Below are positions 48,857 through 58,655 of a stretch of DNA of 64,000 nucleotides, piece by piece (positions within the stretch are counted from its first letter, which is position 1; each line of letters opens with the position of its first letter). The notes under the pieces were generated by a model. It searched no databases, was not told the DNA's origin, and saw only the letters and a list, made by a program, of their open reading frames with translations. This stretch comes from Brachybacterium phenoliresistens (GTDB taxonomy: Bacteria; Actinomycetota; Actinomycetes; Actinomycetales; Dermabacteraceae): contig NZ_KK069988.1 of assembly GCF_000576425.1 (NCBI RefSeq), positions 601,976 to 665,975 of the forward strand, read 5' to 3'. Made by a program: the position numbers and the translations under genes.

Positions 48857-49885
48857 ATGAGAGCGCTGTTCATCCACGGTCCCGCCGATCTGCGCGAGCA
48901 GGAGATCGAGGTGCCGGAGCCTGCCCCGGGGCAGGTGCGGGTGCGGCTGGCGTACACCGGGATCTGCGGCAGCGATCTGCACTACTTCTTCCACGGCCGC
49001 AACGGCGTCTACGAGATCCGGGAGCCGATGATCCCGGGGCACGAGGTCTCCGGGACCGTCGACCTGGATCCCTCGGGGGCGCTCGCCCCCGGCACCCCGG
49101 TGACCGTGCACCCGGCGACCTTCGGGCCGGAGACGCCGGAGCTCGAGGGGCTGGGCCGCCACCTGCGGCCGGGCGGCTCCTATCTGGGCTCGGCCTCCAC
49201 GGATCCGCACACCCACGGCGGCATGGTGGAGATGATGCTGGTGCGCACCGACCAGATCCGGGTGCTGCCGCACGAGCTCCCGCTGCGCACCGCCGCGCTC
49301 GCCGAGCCGCTGGCGGTGGCCCTGCATGCGGCCGCGATCGCCGGGGACCTCTCCGGCGCGTCGGTGCTGGTCTCCGGGGCGGGCCCGATCGGTCTGCTGA
49401 CCCTCGCCGCGGCCCGGGACGCCGGGGCCGCATCGATCACCGTCAGCGATGTGCTGCCCGGTCCGCTGGAGCGGGCGCGCGCCCTGGGGGCCGATGCGAC
49501 CATCGCGGTCTCCCAGGAGGAGGTGCCCTCCGACGCCTTCGACGTCGTCTTCGAGTGCGCCGCGGCGCCGGCGTCGATCTCCACCGCCATCGCCGCGGTG
49601 CGCCGTGCCGGCATCGTGGTGCAGGTGGGGATCCTGCCCGACGAGCGGATCGCGGTGAACCTCGGGCCGATGGTGAACAAGGAGGTCCAGTACCGCGGGA
49701 CCTTCCGCTTCGACGACGAGATCACCGCCGCGGTGGACCTGCTGCGGCGCACTCCCGCGCTCGCCGAGGTCGTCACCCACGTCGTCGACGCCTCCGAGGC
49801 GGCCCGCGCCTTCGACCTGGCCCGCGACTCCGCGGTCAGCGGCAAGGTGCTGGTCGCGCTGTGGCCGGAGGACGCCCCGGCCTGA
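48857..49885 (+). CDS. Zinc-type alcohol dehydrogenase, L-idonate 5-dehydrogenase-like
   Basis: Medium-chain dehydrogenase/reductase, 342 residues, probably a polyol or sugar-acid oxidoreductase. Catalytic-zinc residues C37 (GICGSDLHYFFHG) and H62-E63 (IPGHEVSG) are present. The coenzyme Rossmann motif is SGAGPIGLLTL (about 173-183). The lobe that normally holds four structural-zinc cysteines (about 85-112) contains none and reads PATFGPETPELEGL. ATG 48857 has GGAGGA 7 bases upstream. An in-frame GTG at 48812 sits exactly where a leaderless mRNA would start and would add 15 residues. Substrate unproven. Confidence 0.85.
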   Translation: MRALFIHGPADLREQEIEVPEPAPGQVRVRLAYTGICGSDLHYFFHGRNGVYEIREPMIPGHEVSGTVDLDPSGALAPGTPVTVHPATFGPETPELEGLGRHLRPGGSYLGSASTDPHTHGGMVEMMLVRTDQIRVLPHELPLRTAALAEPLAVALHAAAIAGDLSGASVLVSGAGPIGLLTLAAARDAGAASITVSDVLPGPLERARALGADATIAVSQEEVPSDAFDVVFECAAAPASISTAIAAVRRAGIVVQVGILPDERIAVNLGPMVNKEVQYRGTFRFDDEITAAVDLLRRTPALAEVVTHVVDASEAARAFDLARDSAVSGKVLVALWPEDAPA

Positions 49886-49911
49886 GCCGGGCCGTGCCGG
49901 CGGCGGTGCGG

Positions 49912-49937
49912 GGCGCGGGCGTGCCGCTCCCCGCGCC
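49912..49937. terminator. Possible bidirectional terminator
   Basis: 8-bp perfect stem (49912-49919 with 49930-49937) and a 10-base loop between convergent genes ending at 49885 and 49958. Confidence 0.45.
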
Positions 49938-49957
49938 GTGATGCTCCGGGCGGCGGG

Positions 49958-50998
49958 TCACTCCGGACGCGGAGCGGCGGCGAGCAGCTCGGCGCCGTCG
50001 CGGGCCAGGGAGCCGATCCGCGAGAGCGAGCGGAAGTACTTCTTGCGGTACCCGCTGCGCAGCAGCTCGTCGGCGTACAGGTGCTCCAGGTCGATCCCGG
50101 AGGCCAGCACCGGGATCTCCCGGTCGTAGAGCCGGTCGATCAGCACCACCAGGCGCAGGGCGTCGTGGTGGTGGGACAGGGTGCGCACCCCGGTGAGGTG
50201 GACGGCGGAGATGTCGTCGATCATGGCGCCGTAGCGGGACGGATGGACCTGGGTGAGGTGGCCCAGCAGGTCCTCGAAGGCGTCCAGGGTCGCCCCCGGC
50301 TCCGCCGCCGCATGCGCGAGCACGTCCTCCTCGCGCACGGCCGGCACCTCGAGGCTGCCGCCGCGGCGGCGGTAGTCCTCGCCGTCGATCCGCAGCACCT
50401 CGAAGCGCTCGGACATGGACTGGATCTCCCGCAGGAAGTCCTGGGCGGCGAACCGCCCCTCCCCCAGCGCCTCGGGAAGCGTGTTGGAGGTCGCCACGAT
50501 CGACACCCCCCGGTCGGACAGCTCCCGGATCAGGCGGGTCATGAGCAGGGTGTCGCCCGGGTCGTCGAGCTCGAACTCGTCGATCGCCAGCAGGGTCGAG
50601 TCGGCGAGCACGTCGACGGCCCGGGTGAAGCCGAGCGCCCCGACCAGATGGGTGTACTCCACGAACGTCCCGTAGACCCGGTGCCCCGGGGCGATGTGGA
50701 ACAGGGACGTCAGCAGGTGCGTCTTGCCGACGCCGAAGCCGCCGTCGAGGTACAGGCCGCGCGCCGCGGCGGGCCGGCTGCGCCGCAGCCGGGACAGGAG
50801 GCCGCCGCCGGAGGAGCTGCGCCCCAGCCCCTGCGCGAACCGGCCGATCCGCTCCTTGGCCTGCTCCTGGGACGGGAACCGCGGATCGGGCACGTAGGTC
50901 TCCAGCCGCGCGTCCGCGAAGCGGGGCGGGGGGACGAGGTCGGCCAGCAGGCGCTCCAGCGTCGGGACAGGGCTTCGGGAGCAGAGCGCATCGGTCAC
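49958..50998 (-). CDS. zapE: ZapE/AFG1-like ATPase
   Basis: AFG1-family AAA-like ATPase, 346 residues. Walker A GGFGVGKTH (86-94), Walker B LLAIDEFELDDPGDT (137-150), sensor-1 region VSIVATSNTLPEALGEGRF, and FLREIQSMSERFEVLRIDG. Escherichia coli ZapE acts at the division ring and eukaryotic AFG1 in mitochondrial quality control; the actinobacterial role is not settled. The GTG start follows a TAGACT box by 7 bases, so the mRNA looks leaderless. Divergent from the RibD-like reductase gene. Confidence 0.85.
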   Translation of the reverse strand: MTDALCSRSPVPTLERLLADLVPPPRFADARLETYVPDPRFPSQEQAKERIGRFAQGLGRSSSGGGLLSRLRRSRPAAARGLYLDGGFGVGKTHLLTSLFHIAPGHRVYGTFVEYTHLVGALGFTRAVDVLADSTLLAIDEFELDDPGDTLLMTRLIRELSDRGVSIVATSNTLPEALGEGRFAAQDFLREIQSMSERFEVLRIDGEDYRRRGGSLEVPAVREEDVLAHAAAEPGATLDAFEDLLGHLTQVHPSRYGAMIDDISAVHLTGVRTLSHHHDALRLVVLIDRLYDREIPVLASGIDLEHLYADELLRSGYRKKYFRSLSRIGSLARDGAELLAAAPRPE

Positions 50999-51005
50999 GC
51001 GGGCC

Positions 51006-51011
51006 AGTCTA
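51006..51011 (-). promoter_or_regulatory. -10 box for leaderless zapE
   Basis: TAGACT on minus, 7 bases before GTG 50998. Confidence 0.55.
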
Positions 51012-51086
51012 GGCGCGCCGCGGAGCCCGCCGGTGCGGGATGATCGGTCACGACACCCCGCAGGACGGCGACCGGAGGCCCCGACC

Positions 51087-51827
51087 ATGCATCTGCTGCA
51101 CGACCGAGGACGGCCGCTGCCCGCGCCGGTGCCGGTGCCCCGCGACGCCGCCGGGGCCCGCCGTCTCGCCGCGGTGTACGCCCCGCCGCCGGACCGGGTC
51201 CATGTGCGCGCCATGATGAACACCACCGTGGACGGCGCGGTCTCCGGCGCCGACGGCATCAGCGGCTCGCTGCGCAACCCCGACGACTCCTTCGCCTTCG
51301 GGGTGCTGCGCGCCCTGGCCGACGTGATCCTGGTGGGGGCGCGCACGGTGCGGGAGGAGGACTACCGGCGCCCCCAGGGACGCGCGGACCTCCTGGAGCC
51401 CTCGCGGCGCCCGGGCGGCGGGCCGCGGCCGGCGCTGGCGATCCTCACCCGCACCGGGCTGCTGCCGCGGACCATCGAGCCGGACTGGCCCACCTATCTG
51501 CTGGTGCCGCGGGCCTCGCGGGAGGCGGTGGTCGCTGCGGGGATCGTCCCGGCCGACCAGGTGCTCGCGGCCGACGCCCCGGCCGATGCCGTCGCCCGGC
51601 TCGCGGAGATGGGCCATCGGGCGATCCAGGCCGAGGGCGGCCCGGGAGCCCTGGGGCAGCTGGTCGCCGCAGGCGTCGTGGACGAGCTGTGCTTCTCCCT
51701 CACCCATCGGACCGTCGGCGGGTCCTCCTCCCGGGTCCTGGACGGCCCGGCGCACGAGCAGGACTGGCACCTGGCCTCGCTGATCGTCGGAGAGCGCGCG
51801 ACCCTGACCCGCTACACCCGGGCCTGA
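51087..51827 (+). CDS. RibD C-terminal domain reductase
   Basis: Dihydrofolate-reductase-fold protein of the RibD C-terminal family, 246 residues, NADPH-dependent by family. It has MMNTTVDGAVSGADGISGSLRN, LADVILVGARTVREEDY and AIQAEGGPGALGQLVAAGVVDEL. It lacks the deaminase half of RibD, and no other riboflavin gene is near, so its substrate may differ from the riboflavin intermediate. ATG 51087 has GGAGG 9 bases upstream; the frame is open 18 codons earlier without support. Confidence 0.85.
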   Translation: MHLLHDRGRPLPAPVPVPRDAAGARRLAAVYAPPPDRVHVRAMMNTTVDGAVSGADGISGSLRNPDDSFAFGVLRALADVILVGARTVREEDYRRPQGRADLLEPSRRPGGGPRPALAILTRTGLLPRTIEPDWPTYLLVPRASREAVVAAGIVPADQVLAADAPADAVARLAEMGHRAIQAEGGPGALGQLVAAGVVDELCFSLTHRTVGGSSSRVLDGPAHEQDWHLASLIVGERATLTRYTRA

Positions 51828-51912
51828 ACGGCGCGGGAGGACGAGGACGCCCCGGCACGGCGAGCACCGATCGGCACGGCGGGACGCCCCGGCGCGAGGG
51901 GGACGCGGAACC

Positions 51913-53229
51913 TCACAGCCGCAGGCCGATGGAGCCCTCCTGCGCCGGGGAATCCGGGCGCCGCACCGGCAGGTCCATCGCCTCCACGTCGACGGGCAGG
52001 TCCAGGACCTCGACCAGGTGCCGGGCGACCGTGCGCTCCCAGCGCTGCGGGTCCCGGTTCCACTCGCGGGTATGGGACGCCCCCGGGAACGGGACGAACC
52101 GCACGAGGTCCCCGCGCAGATCCGCGAGGCGCCGCGAGGGGCCCGGCGGCACGGTCGTGTCGTCCATGGCGTGCAGCAGCAGCGTCCGATGCCGCAGGGT
52201 GCGGGCGTAGAACTCGGGCCGCATCTCGTGCAGGGCCAGCGGCTCGTGCAGCCGGACCATCCGCGCCCCCAGGCGGGACGTCATCATCCACAGCGCCAGG
52301 CGGCGCATGGCCGGCGGCGCCTTGAGCGCGGTCGCGTGGTAGACGAGGATGTCGCGCCAGTCCACCGCCGGGGAGTCCAGCACCAGCGCAGCGATCTCGT
52401 CCCGGTGCGCGGAGAGCACCGAGGTGCGCAGCACGATGCCCCCGCCCATCGACCAGCCCATCAGCACCACGCGCCGGGCGCCGTGGGCCAGGGCGTGCTC
52501 GACGGCCGCCTCGGCGTCCTCCCATTCCGCGGCGCCCAGGTGCATCATCCGATCCGCGGAGACGGGGGCGCCGGTGTCGTTGCGGTAGGTGATGGTGAGG
52601 GTGGTGATGCCCAGGGCGTGCAGCAGCGGCAGGGCCCGCAGCGCCTCCCCGCGGGTCGCGCCATGACCGTGCACGAGGATCGCCCACGTGTCCGACTCCG
52701 CGCCCTGGTCGTCATGGGCACGCACCAGCCAGGCCGGCATCGGACCGACCGGGGAGTCGACCTCGACCTCCTCCGTCTCCAGGCCGTGGGCCGTCGCCGG
52801 GGTGCCCGCCCAGAAGAACCCGTTCGTCGTCGCCCGGCCGACCTCCAGCGCGGCGGCCGTGTCCCGGCCGATCACCGGACGGGACACGGTGGTCGGCGTG
52901 GGGCGGCCGGTCACCGGCCCCAGGCGCCAGTGCACGGCGCCGCCCTGCTGGCGCAGCGCCAGGTACCCGCCGCGGGCGGTCTCCGGCGTCTCGTCCAGGT
53001 GCACGCGGTCGGCGTGCACGGCACGGACCGGGACGTCGGGGCGATGGCGCATCGACTGGTTGGGCACCAGCGGCAGGCGGGCCATCACCCGGGCGCCGAC
53101 GGCGAGCATCCCGGCGCTGATGACGAACGCCACACCCGCCCCGGCCGTTCCGACGGCCGTCGCGCGAGCCCATCGTCCCTGTTCGGAGCGGGGGCGGAGC
53201 ATGCGGTCGAAGGGCGTGGCTCGCATCAT
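51913..53229 (-). CDS. Alpha/beta hydrolase with N-terminal membrane helix
   Basis: 438 residues. One N-terminal hydrophobic helix (about 25-48) anchors it, then about 100 residues of unknown fold, then a serine hydrolase domain (about 180-420). Visible catalytic elements are HGHGATRG (oxyanion side), nucleophile S260 in GWSMGGG, an acid in HAMDDTTVP, and histidine in GASHTREWN. A family with such an N-terminal region occurs in actinobacteria; substrate not known. ATG 53229 follows a TAGACT box by 7 bases; a second ATG comes next. Confidence 0.85.
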   Translation of the reverse strand: MMRATPFDRMLRPRSEQGRWARATAVGTAGAGVAFVISAGMLAVGARVMARLPLVPNQSMRHRPDVPVRAVHADRVHLDETPETARGGYLALRQQGGAVHWRLGPVTGRPTPTTVSRPVIGRDTAAALEVGRATTNGFFWAGTPATAHGLETEEVEVDSPVGPMPAWLVRAHDDQGAESDTWAILVHGHGATRGEALRALPLLHALGITTLTITYRNDTGAPVSADRMMHLGAAEWEDAEAAVEHALAHGARRVVLMGWSMGGGIVLRTSVLSAHRDEIAALVLDSPAVDWRDILVYHATALKAPPAMRRLALWMMTSRLGARMVRLHEPLALHEMRPEFYARTLRHRTLLLHAMDDTTVPPGPSRRLADLRGDLVRFVPFPGASHTREWNRDPQRWERTVARHLVEVLDLPVDVEAMDLPVRRPDSPAQEGSIGLRL

Positions 53230-53236
53230 GCTCCGG

Positions 53237-53258
53237 AGTCTATCCAGCGGCGTAGGAT
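53237..53258. promoter_or_regulatory. Back-to-back leaderless promoters
   Basis: TAGACT on minus (53237-53242) serves the hydrolase and TAGGAT on plus (53253-53258) serves the next gene. Each stands 7 bases from its ATG. The two start codons are only 36 bases apart, so the -10 boxes are 10 bases apart and their -35 regions overlap the opposite gene. Confidence 0.6.
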
Positions 53259-53265
53259 CGCTCCC

Positions 53266-53721
53266 ATGCACAGCTCGTTCATCGTCCTGGCCGGTGCACC
53301 GCTCGAGGCGGCGGACGCCATGAGCGCCCTGGAGTACCTGGGCCTCTCCCCGGACATGGATCCGGACGCCGGCGCCGCTCCCCCCGCGGTGCGCGTGGTC
53401 GTCCCCCGGGATCCCGCGCGCGACCTCGCAGGCACCTGCGGGGCCGATGCCGACGGCCCGCGCATCCTCCCCTCGGTCGAGAAGGCGTTCCGCGCCGCCG
53501 GCTGCGAGATCGTCGGCGCCGAGTGCACGGCCGCGCCGCTGGCCGCGGTCCGGGCCGCGCTCGCCGCCGGCTGTCGCAGCCAGGCGGTGATCCTGTTCAG
53601 CGACGGGGCCGGGGGCGCCGCGGCGGCCGATGAATGGGCCCATGAGCTGGAGGACGACCTCGACGCCGCCGTGCTGCACCTGCAGCCGCGCGCGGTGCTC
53701 GCCGCCGGGAGGCACGCATGA
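53266..53721 (+). CDS. Protein of unknown function, upstream of msrB
   Basis: 151 residues that I do not recognise. It alternates strands and helices (SSFIVLAGAPLEAADAMSALEYLGL, AVRVVVPRDP, CEIVGAECTAAPLAAVRAALAAG, SQAVILFSDGAG), suggesting an alpha/beta fold. Four cysteines are present. Start set by TAGGAT 7 bases upstream. Its stop overlaps the msrB start by four bases, so a link to oxidative damage repair is possible from position only. Confidence 0.75.
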   Translation: MHSSFIVLAGAPLEAADAMSALEYLGLSPDMDPDAGAAPPAVRVVVPRDPARDLAGTCGADADGPRILPSVEKAFRAAGCEIVGAECTAAPLAAVRAALAAGCRSQAVILFSDGAGGAAAADEWAHELEDDLDAAVLHLQPRAVLAAGRHA

Positions 53722-54140
53722 ACGACACCCCCATCGGCCAGGGCCGCTACCCGGTGGCCATCAGCCAGGAGGAATGGCGCCGGCGCCTGTCCCCCGCCGA
53801 GTTCCACGTCCTGCGCGAGGGAGGCACCGAGCGCCCCTTCACCGGCGAGTACGAGGAGGTCCGCCCCGCCGGCACCTATGCCTGCCGCGCCTGCGGCGCC
53901 GAGCTCTTCACCGCCGGCGAGCAGTTCGACGCCCACTGCGGCTGGCCCGCCTTCTGGGCCCCCGCGGACTCCGACGCCGTGGAGCTGCTCGAGGACACCT
54001 CGCTGGGCATGCGCCGCGTCGAGGTGCGCTGCGCCCGCTGCGGCTCGCACCTGGGCCACGTCTTCGAGGGCGAGGGGTTCCCCACCCCGACCGACGAGCG
54101 CTACTGCATCAACTCCCTCTCGCTGAAGCTCGAGGACTGA
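53718..54140 (+). CDS. msrB: Peptide methionine (R)-S-oxide reductase
   Basis: Repairs oxidised methionine in proteins, 140 residues. Two CxxC pairs for zinc, C56/C59 (CRACG) and C105/C108 (CARCG). Catalytic cysteine C130 in RYCINSLSL. FDAHCGWPAFW carries C74, a possible resolving cysteine; electrons probably come from thioredoxin. The ATG overlaps the upstream unknown gene by four bases. A stem of 8 bp with a long loop (54191-54227) lies past the stop and may terminate. Confidence 0.95.
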   Translation: MNDTPIGQGRYPVAISQEEWRRRLSPAEFHVLREGGTERPFTGEYEEVRPAGTYACRACGAELFTAGEQFDAHCGWPAFWAPADSDAVELLEDTSLGMRRVEVRCARCGSHLGHVFEGEGFPTPTDERYCINSLSLKLED

Positions 54141-54277
54141 TCCCGCCCCGCGGCCGGGCCCGCCCCCGGGGCGCGTCCGCCGCCGGAGCGCGCCCTGCGA
54201 CCGGGCCCGGGCGAGGGTGACGCAGGGCTCGCCCCCGCCGCACGGCGCGCCTGCCCCGCACCGCCCGTCCGTGCCGA

Positions 54278-54283
54278 TAGCCT
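54278..54283 (+). promoter_or_regulatory. -10 box for leaderless DUF3000 gene
   Basis: TAGCCT, 6 bases before GTG 54290; no ribosome site. Confidence 0.5.
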
Positions 54284-54289
54284 CGCCGC

Positions 54290-54898
54290 GTGTCCGTGCA
54301 CCGTTTCCGCAGCAGCGATGAGTCCTTCCGCGCCTCGATCGCGGCCATGCAGGATGCGCGGCTGCGGCCCGAGCTGCAGTGGGAGGAGATCCCCGCCCCC
54401 TCCCGGATGGCGCCGCACGCCTGGGCCGCCACCGGCGAGATCGTCCTGCATGACGAGGAGCTCGCCGCCGGTCGCATCGTCGTCCTGCACGACCCCGTCG
54501 GCCAGGAGAGCTGGAAGGGCACCTATCGCATGGTGGTGCTCGTCCAGGCGCAGCTCGAGCCCGAGTTCGCCGTCGAGTCCATGCTCGGGGACGTCGCCTG
54601 GAGCTGGGTGACCGAGTCGCTCGAGCTGCACGATGCCGGGGCCCTCGAGCTGGGTTGCACCGCCACCCGTGTGGTCTCCCAGTCCTACGGGGCCCTGGCC
54701 GAGCGTCCCTCGACCGTCGACGTCGAGATGCGGGTGTCGTGGACCCCCTCCGGGGAGGACCTGGGCCCGCACTTCGCCGCCTGGGCCGCGATGCTGGCCG
54801 CCGCCGGAGGCCTCCCGCCGGCACCGCCCGAGGTCGCCGCCCTGCGCACCTCTCACCGTGCCACCGCGCCGCGGCAGGATGGAGCAGACCGACCGTGA
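54290..54898 (+). CDS. DUF3000 family protein
   Basis: Actinobacterial DUF3000 protein, 202 residues, soluble, no signal. Family segments include LRPELQWEEIPAPSRMAPHAWA, VVLHDPVGQESWKGTYRMVVLVQAQLEPEFAVESMLGDVAWSWV and a helical end. Function unknown, but this family stands in front of the RNase D-like gene in many actinobacteria, as here, where GTG of the next gene overlaps the stop. The last 30 residues are basic and Pro/Ala-rich. Confidence 0.85.
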   Translation: MSVHRFRSSDESFRASIAAMQDARLRPELQWEEIPAPSRMAPHAWAATGEIVLHDEELAAGRIVVLHDPVGQESWKGTYRMVVLVQAQLEPEFAVESMLGDVAWSWVTESLELHDAGALELGCTATRVVSQSYGALAERPSTVDVEMRVSWTPSGEDLGPHFAAWAAMLAAAGGLPPAPPEVAALRTSHRATAPRQDGADRP

Positions 54899-56112
54899 CC
54901 GTCCCCGACAGCGCCGAGGTCAGCGCGTCCCGCCGGCTGAGCGAGCCCCGTGACGGGCTGCCCGCCGTGATCGACCGCATCCAGCCCCTGCTGGAGTGGT
55001 GCGAGGCGGCTGCGGCCGCTCCCGAGGAGCCCGTGGCCGTGGACGTCGAGCGCGCCTCGAGCTACCGCTACAGCGCCCGGGCCTACCTGATCCAGCTGCG
55101 CACCCGCGCCGCCGGCACCGCGCTCATCGACCCCCTCCCCTTCACCGTGCCGGACACCCTGCGCCGCACCCTCCAGGGCCGGCAGTGGGTGCTGCATGCG
55201 GCCACCCAGGATCTGCCGAGCCTGGCCGAGCTGGACCTGCACCCGGACGAGCTGTTCGACACCGAGCTCGCGGCCCGCCTGCTGGGCATGGAGCGCGTGA
55301 GCCTCGGCGCCGTCGTCGAGGACACCCAGCAGCTGGTCCTGGCCAAGGAGCATTCCGCGGCGGACTGGTCCAAGCGGCCCCTGCCGGAGAGCTGGCTGAC
55401 CTACGCGGCCCTGGACGTCGAGGTGCTCGTCGAGGTCCGCGACGTGCTCGCGGCACGTCTGGAGGAGCAGGGCAAGAGCCGCTGGGCCCGCGAGGAGTTC
55501 GAGCATCTGCGCACCCGCCCCGTCCCGGAGCGGCCCGCCGAGCCCTGGCGGTCGGTGCGCGGCATCGGCGCGCTGCGCAGCCCCAAGCAGATGGCCGCGG
55601 CCCGCGCCATGTGGGAGCGTCGCGACGAGATCGCGCGCCATGAGGACCTCTCGCCCCATCTGATCATCAAGGACCGGTCGATCGTGGCCGCGGCCAAGGC
55701 CGCGACGCTGGGCAAGGCGGCCTTCGACGCCGCCCTGCCGCCGCAGCTGCGGCGCAAGGACACCTGGTGGAAGGCGGCGCGCTCGGGGCTGGACCTGCCC
55801 GCGGGCCATCTGCCCCGGCGTGCGCAGGCCGTCTATCCGCCCCCGCACAAGCTGTGGCCCAAGAAGCACCCCGAGGTCTGGGAGCGCTACCTCCCCCTGC
55901 GGGAGGCGGTCGGCGAGCTCGCCGACGAGCTCCATCTGCCCACGGAGAACCTGATCACCCCGTCCCTGCTGCGGCAGTGGGTGTGGGAGCACGCCCATGC
56001 CGAGGACGAGGACGCGGTGCGCGATCAGCTGCGGGCGCTCGGTGCCCGCCCCTGGCAGGCCGAGCTCGTCGCCCCGGTCCTGGTGCGCACCCCGCTGATC
56101 GCGGAGGACTGA
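54895..56112 (+). CDS. rnd: RNase D-like 3'-5' exonuclease with HRDC domain
   Basis: DEDD-type 3'-5' exonuclease, 405 residues, likely tRNA or structured RNA trimming. Motif 1 VAVDVERASSYRY (Asp and Glu), motif 2 around VLHAATQDLPSLAEL, motif 3 YAALDVEVLVEV. HRDC domain at about 220-300 (SPKQMAAARAMWERRDEIARHEDLSP). A further helical C-terminal region, usual in actinobacteria, ends the protein. The GTG start overlaps the DUF3000 stop by four bases. Confidence 0.9.
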   Translation: MTVPDSAEVSASRRLSEPRDGLPAVIDRIQPLLEWCEAAAAAPEEPVAVDVERASSYRYSARAYLIQLRTRAAGTALIDPLPFTVPDTLRRTLQGRQWVLHAATQDLPSLAELDLHPDELFDTELAARLLGMERVSLGAVVEDTQQLVLAKEHSAADWSKRPLPESWLTYAALDVEVLVEVRDVLAARLEEQGKSRWAREEFEHLRTRPVPERPAEPWRSVRGIGALRSPKQMAAARAMWERRDEIARHEDLSPHLIIKDRSIVAAAKAATLGKAAFDAALPPQLRRKDTWWKAARSGLDLPAGHLPRRAQAVYPPPHKLWPKKHPEVWERYLPLREAVGELADELHLPTENLITPSLLRQWVWEHAHAEDEDAVRDQLRALGARPWQAELVAPVLVRTPLIAED

Positions 56113-56172
56113 GCACCGCGGCCGTCGGCGACCCCGTCGCGGCGCCGCGCGGGCCCGCAGAGGGCTCGAGGG

Positions 56173-56769
56173 TCAGGCGCGGCGGGCTCGGGCGGCGAGG
56201 ATCGCGGCGACGGCGGTGGCGTTGGTGATGCGCCCGGACAGGGCGGCGGTGGCAGCCTCGGCCAGCGGGACCCTCCGCAGGAGGATGCCCGCCTCCTCGT
56301 CGGTGCGCTCGTAGTCGTCCTCGGCCAGGGCGTGCAGCCCGGTGGCGAGGAAGACCTCGATGGTCTCGTCGCTGCAGCCCGGGCTGGGGCGCAGCGTCAC
56401 CAGCGGCTCGTACGCGGAGGCGGCATGGCCGGTCTCCTCGGCGAGCTCGCGGGCGGCCGCGGCGACGGGGTCCTCGCCGGCCACGTCCAGCAGCCCGGCG
56501 GGGATCTCCCACAGCTCCGCCCCCGCGGGATGGCGGTACTGGCGGATCATGAGCACGTTCTCGTCCTCGTCCAGGGCGAGCACGGCGACCGCGCCGGAGT
56601 GGCGCAGGTACTCGCGGGTGAAGCGCACCTGGGCGGTGAAGTCGACGTCCTCGCGGACCACGTCGAAGATGGCCCCCTCGAAGACGGTGGTGCTCCGGGC
56701 GACGGGGCGTCGGCCCGGCGCGTCCTGCAGCGGGGCCGCGGGCTGCGCCGGTGCCGATGCCTCCGTCAT
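56173..56769 (-). CDS. NUDIX hydrolase, ADP-ribose pyrophosphatase-like
   Basis: 198 residues. Nudix box GLLDVAGEDPVAAAARELAEETG (about 91-113). The arrangement ELWEIPAGLLD before it and RPSPGCSDE after it (TLRPSPGCSDETIEVF) point to the ADP-ribose pyrophosphatase group. ATG 56769 is four bases after the pyrG stop with GAGGAGG just upstream. The pyrG-NUDIX order is the same as in Mycobacterium (Rv1699-Rv1700). Convergent with the RNase D gene. Confidence 0.92.
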   Translation of the reverse strand: MTEASAPAQPAAPLQDAPGRRPVARSTTVFEGAIFDVVREDVDFTAQVRFTREYLRHSGAVAVLALDEDENVLMIRQYRHPAGAELWEIPAGLLDVAGEDPVAAAARELAEETGHAASAYEPLVTLRPSPGCSDETIEVFLATGLHALAEDDYERTDEEAGILLRRVPLAEAATAALSGRITNATAVAAILAARARRA

Positions 56770-56773
56770 GGGG

Positions 56774-58597
<1,824 letters not shown>

Positions 58598-58599
58598 TC

Positions 58600-58605
58600 A
58601 ACCTA
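58600..58605 (-). promoter_or_regulatory. -10 box for pyrG, probably leaderless
   Basis: TAGGTT on minus, 8 bases before GTG 58591, within a 64-base spacer after the glycosyltransferase gene. Confidence 0.5.
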
Positions 58606-58655
58606 CCATCGGGCTCGGGGCTGCGGCCAGGACACGCCGCCGACGGCGGGCCGCA

